Positions 1-10,443 of a stretch of DNA of 64,000 nucleotides are shown piece by piece (position 1 is the stretch's first letter; every line of letters starts with the position of its first letter). The stretch comes from Psychromonas sp. Urea-02u-13 (GTDB taxonomy: Bacteria; Pseudomonadota; Gammaproteobacteria; Enterobacterales; Psychromonadaceae). The notes under the pieces are model-generated. The model had not been told where the DNA came from. It ran no database searches and worked only from the letters and a program-made list of their open reading frames with translations. The translations under genes and the position numbers were made by a program. Location of the stretch: positions 40,800 through 104,799 of the forward strand of contig NZ_PJBZ01000070.1 of assembly GCF_002835995.1 (NCBI RefSeq). Direction: 5' to 3'.

Positions 1-2
1 AT

Positions 3-3000
3 AGCTATGATTATATCTATGATCTTTTTTTAATTGATAAACAAGGAAATATTTTGTTTACGGTCAAAAACAAGCTGTATTTAGGCGATAACTTAATTAA
101 CGGAGCATTATCAGATAGTAAGTTTGCTCAAGTGGCTTTTGAGACACTTAATGATGGAAAGACACTTTTTTCGGATTTAGAGCGTTATAGTGCTTCTAAA
201 GAACTCATTTCAGGTTTTTTAACCGCACCAGTATTTGATGATGCAGGCGATATCATCGGGATTTATGCGATGCAGTTACGTCTCGATAGTATCTTTGAAA
301 GAATGATCCACCAAGATGATGTTAACTCCTCCCAGAGACACTATTTTGTTGCTGACGATGGTTTATTACGCACCCCTGTGTTGAATGACTTGGCCACAGT
401 GTTAACACAAGAAATAAAAACAGAACAATTTAAACGCTGGTATTCAGGGCATCATAGCGAGGCACAAAACCAAGTCGCTAATGAAGTGATTTTTGAATAC
501 CAAGGCCCTGCGGGAAATAAAGTATTTGGTATTCACCAGTTAGTGGTTATTCATAATATTGATTGGCTACTGATCAGTGAAATAGATAGCGCCGAAATTT
601 TTGAAGCAAGCAACAAAATGGCAAAAGCGACGCTCATTATGCTGCTCTTCTCTATTGTTATTATTGGCGGTATTGTCTTTTTCCTGGTGAAACGTATTAC
701 CACTCCTCTGCAAAAACTCTCTGAAGCGAGCCAGAATGTTGCCCTAGGAAAAGATAATCAACAAGTTGATATTGTTGTAAATAATGAAATAGGCCAGCTG
801 GCAAATTCATTTAATAATATGTTAACAAAGCAACAGAAAACAGAATTAGAGATAAGTAAGAGCAACCAGCAGCTTCGTGATGCATTAAGTGAATTATCGA
901 GTCAGCAATACGCACTTGATCAACATGCCATTGTGGCGATTACTGATATAGCGGGCACCATTGTTTTTGTTAATGATAAGTTCTGCGAGATTAGTGGTTA
1001 TAATCATGAGAAGTTAATTGGCTCAAATCATCGATTATTAAATTCTGGCACGCATCCTAAAAGTTTTTTTATTGAAATGTATAAAACCATTAGTAGCGGT
1101 TTAGTTTGGCATGGTGTTATCTGTAATCGTAATCAAAATGGCGAGTTATATTGGGTCGAAACTACTATTACGCCTTATAAAGATGACAAAGGAGTGGTGC
1201 AACAATATATTGCTATTCGCACGGATGTGAGCAAACAAAAGGTATTTGAACAGCAACAACAAATGGGTTTAAAAATAGCCGCGATTAAATTGGCTATCAG
1301 CAGTTCATTTTCCCGTGAAAATTCACTACAGAAACAGCTGTCAGACGGTTTGTTACATCTTTTTGAGTTACCGAAATTTAATCTTATTCCAAAAGCTTGC
1401 ATATATACCTTTAATAATGAAAACCAATCTTTTGAGCTTATTGCTAAGCAAGGCCACTTTTCTACGCATCAGTTAGCAGATGAAGAGAAGTTATTAGCGT
1501 TATGCCATCAAAGTTTGCACTCTAATGGTCTTGTAGTTAATGACTTTTGCAATGAGAAAGGCTGCGAAGAGCATGGTGAGCACGGCCATTTTATTTTGCC
1601 GTTAACCAGTGAACTTGATGGGATTGAAGGCGACAATAATAATTTAGTCGGGATTATTTTACTGTTCACTGAGGTAAACAGTGTACTTGATGGTGAAAAA
1701 ACTCAACTATTAGCGGAAGGCGCTGCTATCTTCACTAATGCTATTTTACGTGATAAAGCGAATAAACTGTTAAAAAGTGCAACCGAAACCGCATTACAAA
1801 ACAGTCAGTTAAAAGGCGATTTTTTAGCCAGTATGAGCCATGAAATTCGCACGCCAATGAATGGCGTACTGGGTATGTTAGGGCTGTTACTTAATAGTGA
1901 GCTTAATAAAGATCAAAAGCATAAAGCGGAATTAGCCAAATCCAGTGCAGAATCATTATTGGTCTTAATCAACGACATTTTAGATTTCTCCAAAGTTGAA
2001 GCGGGGAAAATGGAACTTGATATTATCGATTTTAATTTAAGAGAGATGCTAGGAGAGCTTTCAGAAGCAATGGCATTACGAGCACAAGAAAAAGGGGTTG
2101 AGATAATTCTTGATGTGACTGCGATAGACGACTCTATGGTAAAAGGAGACCCTGGGCGACTACGTCAAATAGCGACAAATTTAATCAGTAATGCGATTAA
2201 GTTTACTGAGCAGGGTGAAGTGAAAATTACCGCATGGTTAGAGGAAAAAGAAGAAGGGTTGTTAGTTTTACAATGTGATGTTGAAGACTCTGGTATTGGC
2301 ATTGCAGAGGGGAAAATAAATGATTTATTTGACACTTTTACGCAAGTCGATGCATCCACTACTAGAAAATATGGTGGTACAGGGTTAGGCCTTGCTATTT
2401 GTAAAAAATTATCACAATTGATGGGCGGAGATGTGCGGGCCACGAGTCAATTAGGTAAAGGCAGCACGTTCAGTTTTAGTGCAAATTTAAAAACCAGCCA
2501 ACAATCTCAGCGTGTTTTACCAAGGATTGATATTAGTAAATTAAATTTACTCATTGTGGATGATAACTTAACTAATTTAGAAGTACTTCGTGGCCAATTA
2601 GAGCATTGGGGGGCGACCGTAACAGAAGCGACAAGTGGAAAGCAGGCATTACAACTTTGCTCTGAGTGTTGGTCATCCCCAGAAAGCAATTTCGATGTCG
2701 CTTTATTGGATATGCAAATGCCCGAAATGGATGGCGCAGAATTAGGTAAAATACTGCGTGCTGACAGTCGTTTTGATGAGATGAAGCTAGTGATGATGAC
2801 ATCCATTTCGATTCAAAATGAGCCGAACTTTTTTGCCAAATTGGGTTTTAACGCTTATTTCCCTAAACCTGCAACCACTTCAGACCTATTCAAAGCATTA
2901 AGTGTGGTTGTTGATAATGGCGAAACATTCAGCGAAGCCATGCCGTTAGTTACACATGATTATTTGGCATCGTTAGTTCAGAAAAGTGTGCTAATTGAAG

Positions 3001-4103
3001 ATCCTGTATTTGATAAAACCGCCGTGAAAATATTATTGGTTGAGGATAATAAAGTAAATCAAATGGTCGCTTTAGGCATATTACAAGAGTTTGGGTTTAG
3101 CGCAGATATCGCTGAAGATGGTCAGCAAGCGCTTGATATTCTAAATAATAGTTCAAAAGACAAACCTTATGATGTTATCTACATGGATTGCCAAATGCCT
3201 GTGATGGATGGATATCAAACGACTTATAATATTCGCCACGGCGATGCTGGAGATCATTATAAAAGCATTCCGATTATTGCCATGACGGCAAATGCGATGG
3301 AAGGCGATCGCGAGAAATGTTTACAGTCTGGTATGGATGATTATATCGGTAAACCGATTGACCCCGCTTTACTGGAAAGTAAACTGTACCAATGGTTAGC
3401 ACTTGATGCCGAGAAATTAGGTATTGTCGCACCTGTTTCAGTCACCCCTGTCGCCGATAAAAAGGTTAGCCTCGCTAGCGAAGGGGATTTAATCTGTTGG
3501 CATCAAGCGGAAGCGCTACAGCGATTGGTGAATAAAGAGTCATTGTTAATTTCTTTAATTAATACTTTTATCGAAGAGATTCCATCGAAAATAGAGCAAC
3601 TTTCTGATGCGGTGCAGCAAGGTGATGATAAAGAAATTGCATTATTAGCACACACCATTAAAGGCGCATCGGCCAATTTAAGTGGGTTAAAACTAAGTTA
3701 TTATTGTGCTCAACTTGAAGCGTTGGCTAAGTCAGAAGATAAAAGGTCAGCAGAGCAAGCATATCTCAGTTTGTTTGATGAATTATCACTCAGTTATCAT
3801 GAATTAAAGGATGAGTTTAACCAATATATCGTTAATACTATGGAACAAAATTCATGCGAAGAAAGTCTCTCAATTGAACAGGCCATTGCATTCTTATGTG
3901 CTTTAAATTTACGCCTGGCAGAGAGTGATTATATTGAAAGTGAAGAGCTAAACCCGCTTATCGAAAGTACTTTTGGTCATCAAATTAATGAATGGCTAAA
4001 AGAATTACAACAGATGATTATGCTCTTCGACCTTGCTAGCGCACAACAACTTACTGAAAAAATTATTGTTCAATTAGAGCAGATAAATAAAGGAAATAGT
4101 TAA
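3..4103 (+). CDS. Hybrid sensor histidine kinase, 5' end outside window
   Basis: Membrane-bound hybrid kinase of a phosphorelay. The frame is open from base 3 with no stop before the first start-like TTG at 54, so the true start lies upstream of the window. Numbering from base 54, the order is: extracytoplasmic Cache-like sensor (about 1-190), membrane segment (about 193-213), HAMP (to about 265), PAS (about 288-396), a GAF-like stretch (about 405-570), HisKA with phospho-His about 596 in MSHEIRTPMNG, HATPase (G boxes DSGIGI and GGTGLGL), two receivers (Asp about 886 and about 1045) and an HPt domain with His about 1200 (AHTIKGASANL). Its stop abuts the ATG of the REC-GGDEF gene, so both are probably co-transcribed and functionally paired. 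The ligand is unknown. Confidence 0.93.
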   Translation, partial: SYDYIYDLFLIDKQGNILFTVKNKLYLGDNLINGALSDSKFAQVAFETLNDGKTLFSDLERYSASKELISGFLTAPVFDDAGDIIGIYAMQLRLDSIFERMIHQDDVNSSQRHYFVADDGLLRTPVLNDLATVLTQEIKTEQFKRWYSGHHSEAQNQVANEVIFEYQGPAGNKVFGIHQLVVIHNIDWLLISEIDSAEIFEASNKMAKATLIMLLFSIVIIGGIVFFLVKRITTPLQKLSEASQNVALGKDNQQVDIVVNNEIGQLANSFNNMLTKQQKTELEISKSNQQLRDALSELSSQQYALDQHAIVAITDIAGTIVFVNDKFCEISGYNHEKLIGSNHRLLNSGTHPKSFFIEMYKTISSGLVWHGVICNRNQNGELYWVETTITPYKDDKGVVQQYIAIRTDVSKQKVFEQQQQMGLKIAAIKLAISSSFSRENSLQKQLSDGLLHLFELPKFNLIPKACIYTFNNENQSFELIAKQGHFSTHQLADEEKLLALCHQSLHSNGLVVNDFCNEKGCEEHGEHGHFILPLTSELDGIEGDNNNLVGIILLFTEVNSVLDGEKTQLLAEGAAIFTNAILRDKANKLLKSATETALQNSQLKGDFLASMSHEIRTPMNGVLGMLGLLLNSELNKDQKHKAELAKSSAESLLVLINDILDFSKVEAGKMELDIIDFNLREMLGELSEAMALRAQEKGVEIILDVTAIDDSMVKGDPGRLRQIATNLISNAIKFTEQGEVKITAWLEEKEEGLLVLQCDVEDSGIGIAEGKINDLFDTFTQVDASTTRKYGGTGLGLAICKKLSQLMGGDVRATSQLGKGSTFSFSANLKTSQQSQRVLPRIDISKLNLLIVDDNLTNLEVLRGQLEHWGATVTEATSGKQALQLCSECWSSPESNFDVALLDMQMPEMDGAELGKILRADSRFDEMKLVMMTSISIQNEPNFFAKLGFNAYFPKPATTSDLFKALSVVVDNGETFSEAMPLVTHDYLASLVQKSVLIEDPVFDKTAVKILLVEDNKVNQMVALGILQEFGFSADIAEDGQQALDILNNSSKDKPYDVIYMDCQMPVMDGYQTTYNIRHGDAGDHYKSIPIIAMTANAMEGDREKCLQSGMDDYIGKPIDPALLESKLYQWLALDAEKLGIVAPVSVTPVADKKVSLASEGDLICWHQAEALQRLVNKESLLISLINTFIEEIPSKIEQLSDAVQQGDDKEIALLAHTIKGASANLSGLKLSYYCAQLEALAKSEDKRSAEQAYLSLFDELSLSYHELKDEFNQYIVNTMEQNSCEESLSIEQAIAFLCALNLRLAESDYIESEELNPLIESTFGHQINEWLKELQQMIMLFDLASAQQLTEKIIVQLEQINKGNS

Positions 4104-4985
4104 ATGTCAGATAAAGCACTAATTCTAATTGTTGATGACTCTCCGACCAATTTACAAGTGTTAGCCGCCTGTGTAAAAGACGATCATCGTATCAAGGTGG
4201 CCACTAACGGTTTGCAATGTTTACAAATCGCACAAGCAGAGCCCAAACCAGACCTTATCCTATTGGATGTTGAAATGCCGGGTATGAATGGTTATGAAGT
4301 CTGCCAAAAATTGAAATCAAGTGATGATACCGCAGATATACCGGTTATTTTTGTAACGGGTTTGCTCGGTGATAAAGACGAAGAGAAAGGGTTGCTACTA
4401 GGTGCTGTGGATTATATTACCAAACCTATTCGTCCTGCCATTGTTATTGCACGTGTAAAAACACATATCACCTTAAAGCTACAGCGTGACAAATTAAATA
4501 AAATGGCCTTTTTTGATCAATTAACCGGGCTTTATAATCGTCATTATTTAATTGATATGGCGACTAAAAAGGTCGCTCGTGCGTTACGCCATAAATATAA
4601 TTTATGGGTATTGATGATAGATATCGATCACTTCAAGAATATTAATGATACCCATGGGCATCCGATGGGTGATGAAATTCTTAAATTGGTTGCTTCAACA
4701 CTAGTATCTGATAATCGTAGTGAAGATATTGCGGCTCGCTTTGGCGGCGAAGAGTTTGTTGTTATGTTTGACCCCTGTGATTTAAAAAATGCCTTGGTTA
4801 AAGCAGAGCGGATTCGAACTAAAATAGAGCAGCTTAATCCGCATGGTATCGGGGTAACGGTGAGTATTGGTATGGCAAAACTGGTTGCTGAAGATGCGAC
4901 TTTTGAGCGTTTATTAAAACGTGCCGACGAAGCGCTATATGCAGCTAAAGAGAATGGCCGTAATCGTATTGAAATGTCATCATAA
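4104..4985 (+). CDS. Response regulator with GGDEF domain (diguanylate cyclase)
   Basis: Cytoplasmic response regulator predicted to make c-di-GMP when phosphorylated. An N-terminal receiver (about 1-120) carries the phospho-acceptor Asp about 55 in LILLDVEMPG and the conserved Lys in TKPIRP. The C-terminal GGDEF domain has an intact GGEEF signature (about 214-218). RSED lies five residues before it and fits the RxxD inhibitory site, so product feedback inhibition is expected. The ATG directly follows the stop of the upstream hybrid kinase, whose HPt is the obvious phosphodonor. A strong hairpin terminator follows. Architecture resembles PleD/WspR-type cyclases. Confidence 0.95.
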   Translation: MSDKALILIVDDSPTNLQVLAACVKDDHRIKVATNGLQCLQIAQAEPKPDLILLDVEMPGMNGYEVCQKLKSSDDTADIPVIFVTGLLGDKDEEKGLLLGAVDYITKPIRPAIVIARVKTHITLKLQRDKLNKMAFFDQLTGLYNRHYLIDMATKKVARALRHKYNLWVLMIDIDHFKNINDTHGHPMGDEILKLVASTLVSDNRSEDIAARFGGEEFVVMFDPCDLKNALVKAERIRTKIEQLNPHGIGVTVSIGMAKLVAEDATFERLLKRADEALYAAKENGRNRIEMSS

Positions 4986-4988
4986 AGC

Positions 4989-5016
4989 AAAAAGGCAACC
5001 GATTGGTTGCCTTTTT
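4989..5016. terminator. Bidirectional rho-independent terminator
   Basis: GGCAACC and GGTTGCC form a hairpin flanked by an A-run on the left and a T-run on the right. It therefore can end transcription of the diguanylate cyclase gene on the plus strand and of ychF on the minus strand. Confidence 0.85.
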
Positions 5017-5040
5017 CATACTGCGTATAACAAAAAAGAG

Positions 5041-6132
5041 TTACACGTTAAAACGGAAGTGAATGACATCACCGTCTTGAGTAATATATTTCTTACCTTC
5101 AGAGCGTAATTTACCCGCTTCTTTTGCGCCAGATTCACCACCAAACTCAACGAAATCAGCATAACTAACCGTTTCTGCACGGATAAAACCACGTTCAAAA
5201 TCACTGTGAATAACACCGGCTGCTTGTGGTGCTGTTGCGCCAATCGAAACTGTCCATGCGCGTACTTCTTTAACACCCGCAGTAAAGTACGTTTGTAGAT
5301 GTAGAAGTTGGTAACCGCTGTAAATAACACGGTTTAAACCTGGCTCATCTTGGCCAATTGCTTCTAAGAAGTCTGCTTTGTCTTCTTCATCAAGCTCAGA
5401 AATTTCTGATTCAATAGAAGCACATACAGGTACTACAACCGCATTTTCTTTCTCTGCAATCGCACGTACAACATCAAGATATTCATTGTCTTCGAAGCCA
5501 TCTTCAGCAACGTTAGCAATATACATCGTAGGTTTACCTGTTAAGAAGTTTAAGTAAGCAATCGCCGCTTTCTCGTCAGTATCTAAATCTAGGCCACGTA
5601 CCATGCCATCAGCTTCAAGATGTACCTTTACTTTCTCTAATACAGGTAGTTCAAACTTAGCGTCTTTATCGCCGCCTTTTGCTTTTTTAGCAATACGTAA
5701 GATACTACGATCGCAGCTTTCTAAATCAGCAAGTGCAAGTTCAGTATTGATGATATCGATATCATCTTGTGGGTCTATTTTACCCGATACGTGTACGATA
5801 TTATCATCATGGAAACAACGTACTACATGGCCAATTGCATCGGTTTCGCGAATATTTGCAAGGAATTTATTACCTAGTCCTTCACCCTTTGATGCACCTT
5901 CAACAAGGCCTGCAATATCAACAAACTCCATCGTTGTTGGGATAACACGCTCTGGCTTTACTATTTCAGAAAGCTTATCAAGGCGAGGATCAGGAACAGG
6001 AACAATGCCTGTATTTGGTTCAATAGTACAAAACGGGAAGTTTGCAGCTTCAATGCCCGCTTTAGTAAGTGCGTTAAAGAGAGTAGATTTACCTACATTT
6101 GGTAATCCTACGATGCCACATTTGAAACCCAT
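5041..6132 (-). CDS. ychF: Redox-regulated ATPase YchF (Obg-like)
   Basis: Ribosome-associated P-loop protein of the Obg family; in E. coli it prefers ATP and is linked to translation and oxidative-stress responses. The 363-aa length matches the family. The protein opens with [19 protein letters not shown] (Walker A/G1). The [10 protein letters not shown] switch region follows, and NVAE occupies the position of the altered G4 motif typical of YchF. A C-terminal TGS domain ends in [11 protein letters not shown]. It follows pth and rplY on the same strand, the usual gammaproteobacterial pth-ychF order, with a gap of about 120 bp after pth. Confidence 0.97.
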   Translation of the reverse strand: MGFKCGIVGLPNVGKSTLFNALTKAGIEAANFPFCTIEPNTGIVPVPDPRLDKLSEIVKPERVIPTTMEFVDIAGLVEGASKGEGLGNKFLANIRETDAIGHVVRCFHDDNIVHVSGKIDPQDDIDIINTELALADLESCDRSILRIAKKAKGGDKDAKFELPVLEKVKVHLEADGMVRGLDLDTDEKAAIAYLNFLTGKPTMYIANVAEDGFEDNEYLDVVRAIAEKENAVVVPVCASIESEISELDEEDKADFLEAIGQDEPGLNRVIYSGYQLLHLQTYFTAGVKEVRAWTVSIGATAPQAAGVIHSDFERGFIRAETVSYADFVEFGGESGAKEAGKLRSEGKKYITQDGDVIHFRFNV

Positions 6133-6255
6133 GTTATATACCCTTTGATTTGTTGACTCTATTGTAACTACTCAATTGATCGCGATTTAAGCTTATTTAA
6201 ACCGCCAAACAGCACCCATGTTAATGGGGGACAAGTAGATACACTCTATTTAATT

Positions 6256-6846
6256 TTATTGTGCTTTAAAACTGTGCAAGCGATTCATCGCTATAGCTAA
6301 CCCGTCTTGGCCTAAAATAGGCATACAACGTGCTGCTTCATCAATACTTTGGTCAATGAGATCTTGTTCCGATCTAGGTGCTTTGCCTAGTACAAAACCA
6401 CTGACTCTATTTTTGTCACCGGGGTGACCAATACCAATACGCAAACGATAGAAATTCTTATTATTACCAAGTTGGCTAATAATATCACGCAAGCCATTAT
6501 GCCCACCATGACCACCACCTAATTTAAACTTCGCGACACCGGGAGAAAGATCAAGTTCGTCATGTGCGACAAGTATCTCTTCGGGTTTTATGCGATAAAA
6601 ATTCGCCATAGCTGCAACTGATTTGCCACTAAGGTTCATAAAGGTAGTTGGAACAAGAAGTCGCAGATCGTTACCAGCAAATTGAATACGGCCAGTTAAA
6701 CCATAAAATTTTGCTTCTGCTTTGAGTTGGATATTTTCTTGTGAGGCGAGTTGGTTTAAAAACCATTGACCGGCATTGTGTCTTGTTTGTACGTATTCTG
6801 GGCCTGGATTAGCCAGGCCCACAAGCAGTTTAATCGTTGTTGACAC
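6256..6846 (-). CDS. pth: Peptidyl-tRNA hydrolase
   Basis: Cleaves the ester bond of peptidyl-tRNAs released during abortive translation, recycling tRNA. The 196-aa length is normal. GLANPGPEY near the N-terminus, [10 protein letters not shown] with the catalytic His, the FMNLSG motif and [13 protein letters not shown] are diagnostic. It lies 5 bp after rplY, so the two are very likely translated from one message, with ychF further downstream. All three products act on or around the ribosome. Confidence 0.97.
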   Translation of the reverse strand: MSTTIKLLVGLANPGPEYVQTRHNAGQWFLNQLASQENIQLKAEAKFYGLTGRIQFAGNDLRLLVPTTFMNLSGKSVAAMANFYRIKPEEILVAHDELDLSPGVAKFKLGGGHGGHNGLRDIISQLGNNKNFYRLRIGIGHPGDKNRVSGFVLGKAPRSEQDLIDQSIDEAARCMPILGQDGLAIAMNRLHSFKAQ

Positions 6847-6851
6847 GATTA

Positions 6852-7472
6852 TTATTCAGCTGCTGCTTCTACTACTGCTGCTTCTTCTTCTACTGCTGCT
6901 TTCTTAGCAAGTGCAATAGTTACAAGAGGAAGGTCATGTGCAGTACCTTTAGATAGTTCAACAGATTCAACGCCAGCAGGGAATACTAGGTCAGAAATAT
7001 GAACAGTAGCACCAAGCTCAACTGCAGCTAGATCAACTTCAACAAAAGACGGTAGGTCTTTAGGTAGACAAGCAACTTCAACATCGTTAGCGATACGTGA
7101 AACAACACCGCCACTTTTAACTGCTTCAGATGCATCTTCGTTGATGAAGTGAAGTGGAACAGTTGTATGAAGTTTCTTAGCAGCATCAACACGTAGAAGA
7201 TCTAAATGTTGGATTTGCTCTTTGAACGCGTGACGTTGAACAGCTTTAAGTAAAACTGGCTCAGAAGCACCGTCAATTTGTAGGTCAAGGATTGAAGAGT
7301 AAAACGCTTCAACACATTCAACTTTACGTAATTCTTTTTGTTCAAAAGTAAGTGATACTGGCTCTTTGCCTGCACCGTATACGATTGCTGGTACTAGGTC
7401 TGCGTGACGAAGGCGGCGGCTCGAACCTTTCCCTAGGTCTGTACGTGTTTGTGCAACTAATTTAATAGACAT
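6852..7472 (-). CDS. rplY: 50S ribosomal protein L25 (general stress protein Ctc type)
   Basis: Binds 5S rRNA in the large subunit. The start is set at the ATG at 7472 ([20 protein letters not shown]), preceded by GGAG; an in-frame extension upstream of it has no family support. At 206 aa it is the long Ctc-type form with the N-terminal L25 beta domain plus the C-terminal TL5-like domain (about 100-190), rather than the short 94-aa E. coli form. The C-terminus is Ala/Glu-rich. It heads the rplY-pth-ychF group. Confidence 0.95.
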   Translation of the reverse strand: MSIKLVAQTRTDLGKGSSRRLRHADLVPAIVYGAGKEPVSLTFEQKELRKVECVEAFYSSILDLQIDGASEPVLLKAVQRHAFKEQIQHLDLLRVDAAKKLHTTVPLHFINEDASEAVKSGGVVSRIANDVEVACLPKDLPSFVEVDLAAVELGATVHISDLVFPAGVESVELSKGTAHDLPLVTIALAKKAAVEEEAAVVEAAAE

Positions 7473-7516
7473 TGTGTAACTCCAATAGCGAGAAAGCGAA
7501 AGTTGCTTCCTCAAAA

Positions 7517-7545
7517 AAAATAGATTTTATCTTGCGACCAGACAA
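7517..7545 (-). promoter_or_regulatory. Candidate sigma70 promoter of rplY-pth-ychF
   Basis: On the minus strand TTGTCT (7540-7545) and TATTTT (7517-7522) are separated by 17 bp, about 45 bp upstream of the rplY start. The spacing is ideal and the boxes are moderate matches. No experimental support. Confidence 0.4.
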
Positions 7546-7626
7546 AATCACCTTTTGGCTCGTAAATGAGCGTATAAAAAAGGCGCGCCATAATAACGCA
7601 CCCAACATATTTGTACAAATGAAAAG

Positions 7627-7684
7627 CAAAAAAAAACGCCTAAAAAGGCGTTTTAATTTTTTAAGCACTCACTAATCAGTGCTT
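7627..7684 (-). terminator. Tandem hairpin terminator after prs
   Basis: Just downstream of prs there are two hairpins on the minus strand: AAGCACT/AGTGCTT (7663-7684), followed by A and T residues, then AAAACGCC/GGCGTTTT (about 7631-7654) with a long T-run. Together they separate prs from the rplY operon. Confidence 0.75.
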
Positions 7685-7690
7685 ATCAAT

Positions 7691-8638
7691 TTAGTAATGA
7701 AACATTGCTGAAATTGACTCTTCGTTACTGACACGACGAATCGCTTCAGCCAACATACCACTTAAAGTAAGTTGCTTAACTTTACCGGTTGCAGCAATCT
7801 CTGCTGAAAGCGGAATTGAATCGGTAACAATGAATTCATCAATGGCAGAGTTTTTGATGTTTTCAGCTGCTTTTCCAGAAAATACTGCGTGCGTAGCATA
7901 AGCATAAACAGAAAGGGCACCACGTTCTTTTAGTGCAACGGCTGCTTGACATAAAGTACCACCGGTATCAATCATGTCATCTACGATAATACAATGGCGA
8001 CCTTCAACATCACCAATTAAGTGCATTACTTGTGCAACGTTCGCTTTAGGGCGACGTTTGTCGATAATAGCAAGATCAGCATCATCTAATAATTTTGCGT
8101 GAGCACGTGCACGTACAACACCGCCAATATCAGGCGAAACAATCATTGGATTATCTAATTTTTTCTCTAACATATCTTCAAGTAGTACTGAGCTACCAAA
8201 TACGTTATCAACAGGCACATCAAAGAAACCTTGAATTTGCTCTGCGTGTAAGTCTACCGTTAATACACGATCAACACCTACATTAGACAAGAAGTCAGCA
8301 ACAACTTTTGCAGTAATTGGAACACGACTTGAACGAACACGGCGATCTTGACGAGCATAACCAAAGTAAGGGATAACAGCAGTAATGCGGCCAGCTGAAG
8401 CGCGACGCATTGCATCAATCATTACGATTAATTCCATTAAGTTATCATTGGTTGGTGCACACGTTGATTGCACGATGAAAATATCATCGCCACGTACATT
8501 TTCATTAATTTGTACGTGTATCTCGCCATCACTAAAACGGCCAACTTCAGCGCTTCCTAGTTTGATGAAAAGACGGTCAGCAATTTTCTGAGCTAATTCT
8601 GGTGTCGCGTTACCTGCAAATAGTTTCATATTTGGCAC
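7691..8638 (-). CDS. prs: Ribose-phosphate pyrophosphokinase (PRPP synthetase)
   Basis: Makes 5-phosphoribosyl diphosphate from ribose 5-phosphate and ATP for nucleotide, His, Trp and NAD synthesis. The 315-aa length and the start [17 protein letters not shown] match the enterobacterial enzyme. FGYARQDRR (ATP region), [12 protein letters not shown] and the PRPP-binding loop [13 protein letters not shown] are visible. It lies downstream of ispE and lolB, the common lolB-ispE-prs order, with an 88-bp gap that may hold its own promoter. Two hairpins follow its stop. Confidence 0.98.
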   Translation of the reverse strand: MPNMKLFAGNATPELAQKIADRLFIKLGSAEVGRFSDGEIHVQINENVRGDDIFIVQSTCAPTNDNLMELIVMIDAMRRASAGRITAVIPYFGYARQDRRVRSSRVPITAKVVADFLSNVGVDRVLTVDLHAEQIQGFFDVPVDNVFGSSVLLEDMLEKKLDNPMIVSPDIGGVVRARAHAKLLDDADLAIIDKRRPKANVAQVMHLIGDVEGRHCIIVDDMIDTGGTLCQAAVALKERGALSVYAYATHAVFSGKAAENIKNSAIDEFIVTDSIPLSAEIAATGKVKQLTLSGMLAEAIRRVSNEESISAMFHY

Positions 8639-8726
8639 TTTGAGGACCTCTGTAATCCTGGGATTTGATGTTAAAAAGCAACATGCTTATTAACATGAGT
8701 AGCTGACCGTTAAATCAACCACAATA

Positions 8727-9581
8727 TTATTCTAACGTCGATAAAAGCGCATTAACGGGAGAAGTGTTTAATCCTTTGCAGGAAAAAGCAGTTAACCATG
8801 AAGGGCTCTTATCTAATACAACTTGTGCTTCTTGGGCTGTGGGGAATGTGCTAAAAACACATGCACCAGTGCCAGTCAATCGAGTCGGTGCGTATTCTAC
8901 CAACCAGTCGATAACCTTGGCAACCTTAGGATAACTATTTTTTACGACAGGTTCGCAATTATTGAGCCAATCTTGATGCATTAAGTGTGCTAAAGAGCGC
9001 TTAGGTGTGTTACGAATAAGGTCCGTATTTTGGAACACCGCGGGTGTCGATATATGGCAATCAGGTGTCGCTACTAAGTAGTGATTCTCTAGGGGCGAGA
9101 CACTTGTGAGTTGTTCTCCTACACCCTCTGCAATGGATGCTTTACCGGCGATAAATATAGGTAAATCAGCGCCTAAAGACAACCCAATTTGTGCCAGTTG
9201 TGTTCTTGTTAAATTGAGATCCCAGTGATAATTTAATGCTAGTAATGTGGTCGCTGCATCTGACGATCCGCCTCCAAGGCCTCCTCCCATCGGTAGGTTT
9301 TTTTCAAGGTGGATATTTACGCCTAAATTTACATCACCATATTGCTTTAACATTGTGGCTGCTTTGAAGATAAGGTTATCTTGCATTGGCAAACCTTCAA
9401 TGTCTGGGCTGATAACTATTTCACCTGACGTATTGGCTGTCATGGTTAAATAATCACATAAATCAATAAACTGAAAAAGAGTTTGTAATTCGTGGTAACC
9501 ATCTTCACGTTGGCCGTTGATATAGAGAAAGAGATTCAATTTAGCGGGCGCGGGCCATCGGATAGCGTCAGTTTTTAACAT
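8727..9581 (-). CDS. ispE: 4-diphosphocytidyl-2-C-methyl-D-erythritol kinase
   Basis: GHMP kinase of the MEP isoprenoid pathway that phosphorylates CDP-methylerythritol. The 284-aa length is typical. WPAPAKLNLFLYI carries the N-terminal substrate Lys, and NLPMGGGLGGGSSDAATT is the GHMP ATP-binding motif. TRLTGTGACVFSTF is the C-terminal glycine motif. It lies 19 bp after lolB and before prs on the same strand. Confidence 0.97.
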   Translation of the reverse strand: MLKTDAIRWPAPAKLNLFLYINGQREDGYHELQTLFQFIDLCDYLTMTANTSGEIVISPDIEGLPMQDNLIFKAATMLKQYGDVNLGVNIHLEKNLPMGGGLGGGSSDAATTLLALNYHWDLNLTRTQLAQIGLSLGADLPIFIAGKASIAEGVGEQLTSVSPLENHYLVATPDCHISTPAVFQNTDLIRNTPKRSLAHLMHQDWLNNCEPVVKNSYPKVAKVIDWLVEYAPTRLTGTGACVFSTFPTAQEAQVVLDKSPSWLTAFSCKGLNTSPVNALLSTLE

Positions 9582-9600
9582 AATTTACTTCTTATTTTAT

Positions 9601-10224
9601 TTATTGTTGTGAAGGTGTTTGCACAGGTCTTTGTATAGGTATTTGCCAGTTTGATATTTTGAATTTTAAGCGTAAATCACCACGTGTTAACTGCAGCTTA
9701 TGAGGTAAATTTATCTGCTCAATGGTGCGATAATCCGCATAATTTATTAACCACAAGCCAGTGCTTGTTTGTCCGCCTAATAAACTGCTCAGTTGGTGGT
9801 TATCGTCTAACTGATAACTTGCACCACTTGGGTTACCTTTTATCCATTGTTGTAATTGTTCTATTGGTAACACCATGCCAGATAGCTCTGCAATTAATTG
9901 CTCTGGGTTATTTGAATGGTACTTTTCACCATCAATAATGACGTTGTTGTTATCTACCTTTTGTATGTCTAATACATTGATACCCAGCGGGCCATTAAGG
10001 CGAATATGAAAGCCATTTTTAGACTGTTGCCAATTTATATTGACCGACTCTCGACCCTCGGGTGAGAAAATACCCAATTTTCCAGAAAGAGACCAATCGG
10101 TTAATTGCTCAAGTTGGTTTTTGTGTGACTCCCATGAATTATTGATCTGCAACTCTGGATCAGGAGGAAGGGCACAGCCCGTAAAAATGAGGGGGAATAA
10201 GAGATAAAAAAAGCGCAATTTCAT
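9601..10224 (-). CDS. lolB: Outer-membrane lipoprotein LolB
   Basis: Receives lipoproteins from the periplasmic carrier LolA and inserts them in the inner leaflet of the outer membrane. The 207-aa protein starts with a lipoprotein signal MKLRFFYLLFPLIFTGCA, lipobox cleavage before Cys17. The residue after Cys is Ala, not Asp, consistent with outer-membrane sorting. WSLSGKLGIFSPEGRESVNI matches the start of the LolB fold. It heads the lolB-ispE group. The divergent hemA often found upstream in relatives is absent here. Confidence 0.93.
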   Translation of the reverse strand: MKLRFFYLLFPLIFTGCALPPDPELQINNSWESHKNQLEQLTDWSLSGKLGIFSPEGRESVNINWQQSKNGFHIRLNGPLGINVLDIQKVDNNNVIIDGEKYHSNNPEQLIAELSGMVLPIEQLQQWIKGNPSGASYQLDDNHQLSSLLGGQTSTGLWLINYADYRTIEQINLPHKLQLTRGDLRLKFKISNWQIPIQRPVQTPSQQ

Positions 10225-10291
10225 GTTAGTTATATCTGCCTGTTGGTGATGGTCGTTGCTTTGTTATTGCCTGAAGCCTATTGCTTGAAGT

Positions 10292-10309
10292 CATGTGAGC
10301 GTTCACATG
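10292..10309. promoter_or_regulatory. Palindromic site upstream of lolB
   Basis: CATGTGAGCGTTCACATG is an almost perfect 18-bp palindrome about 70 bp upstream of the lolB start. The half-sites TGTGA and TCACA recall a CRP site, but the spacer is 4 bp rather than 6. It could be an operator for another dimeric regulator. The binding factor is unknown. Confidence 0.3.
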
Positions 10310-10443
10310 GCTCTATCATAATTGATTGTGCTCTATGACGGTATGGCTATCGACTTTTTTTGTAATTCAGTTCAAAAAAAGTCAACCTCTGAATCACTAA
10401 AACTGTCATTCGGCGCACTGATTTTATTTTCTAGTATTAACTT

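Noticed and set aside
4921..5330. Short open frames around the diguanylate cyclase-ychF junction
   Set aside because: They run through the terminator or antisense to strongly supported genes and have no support of their own.
10292..10309. CRP site upstream of lolB
   Set aside because: The TGTGA and TCACA half-sites are present but the spacer is 4 bp, not 6, so it is listed only as an unnamed dyad.
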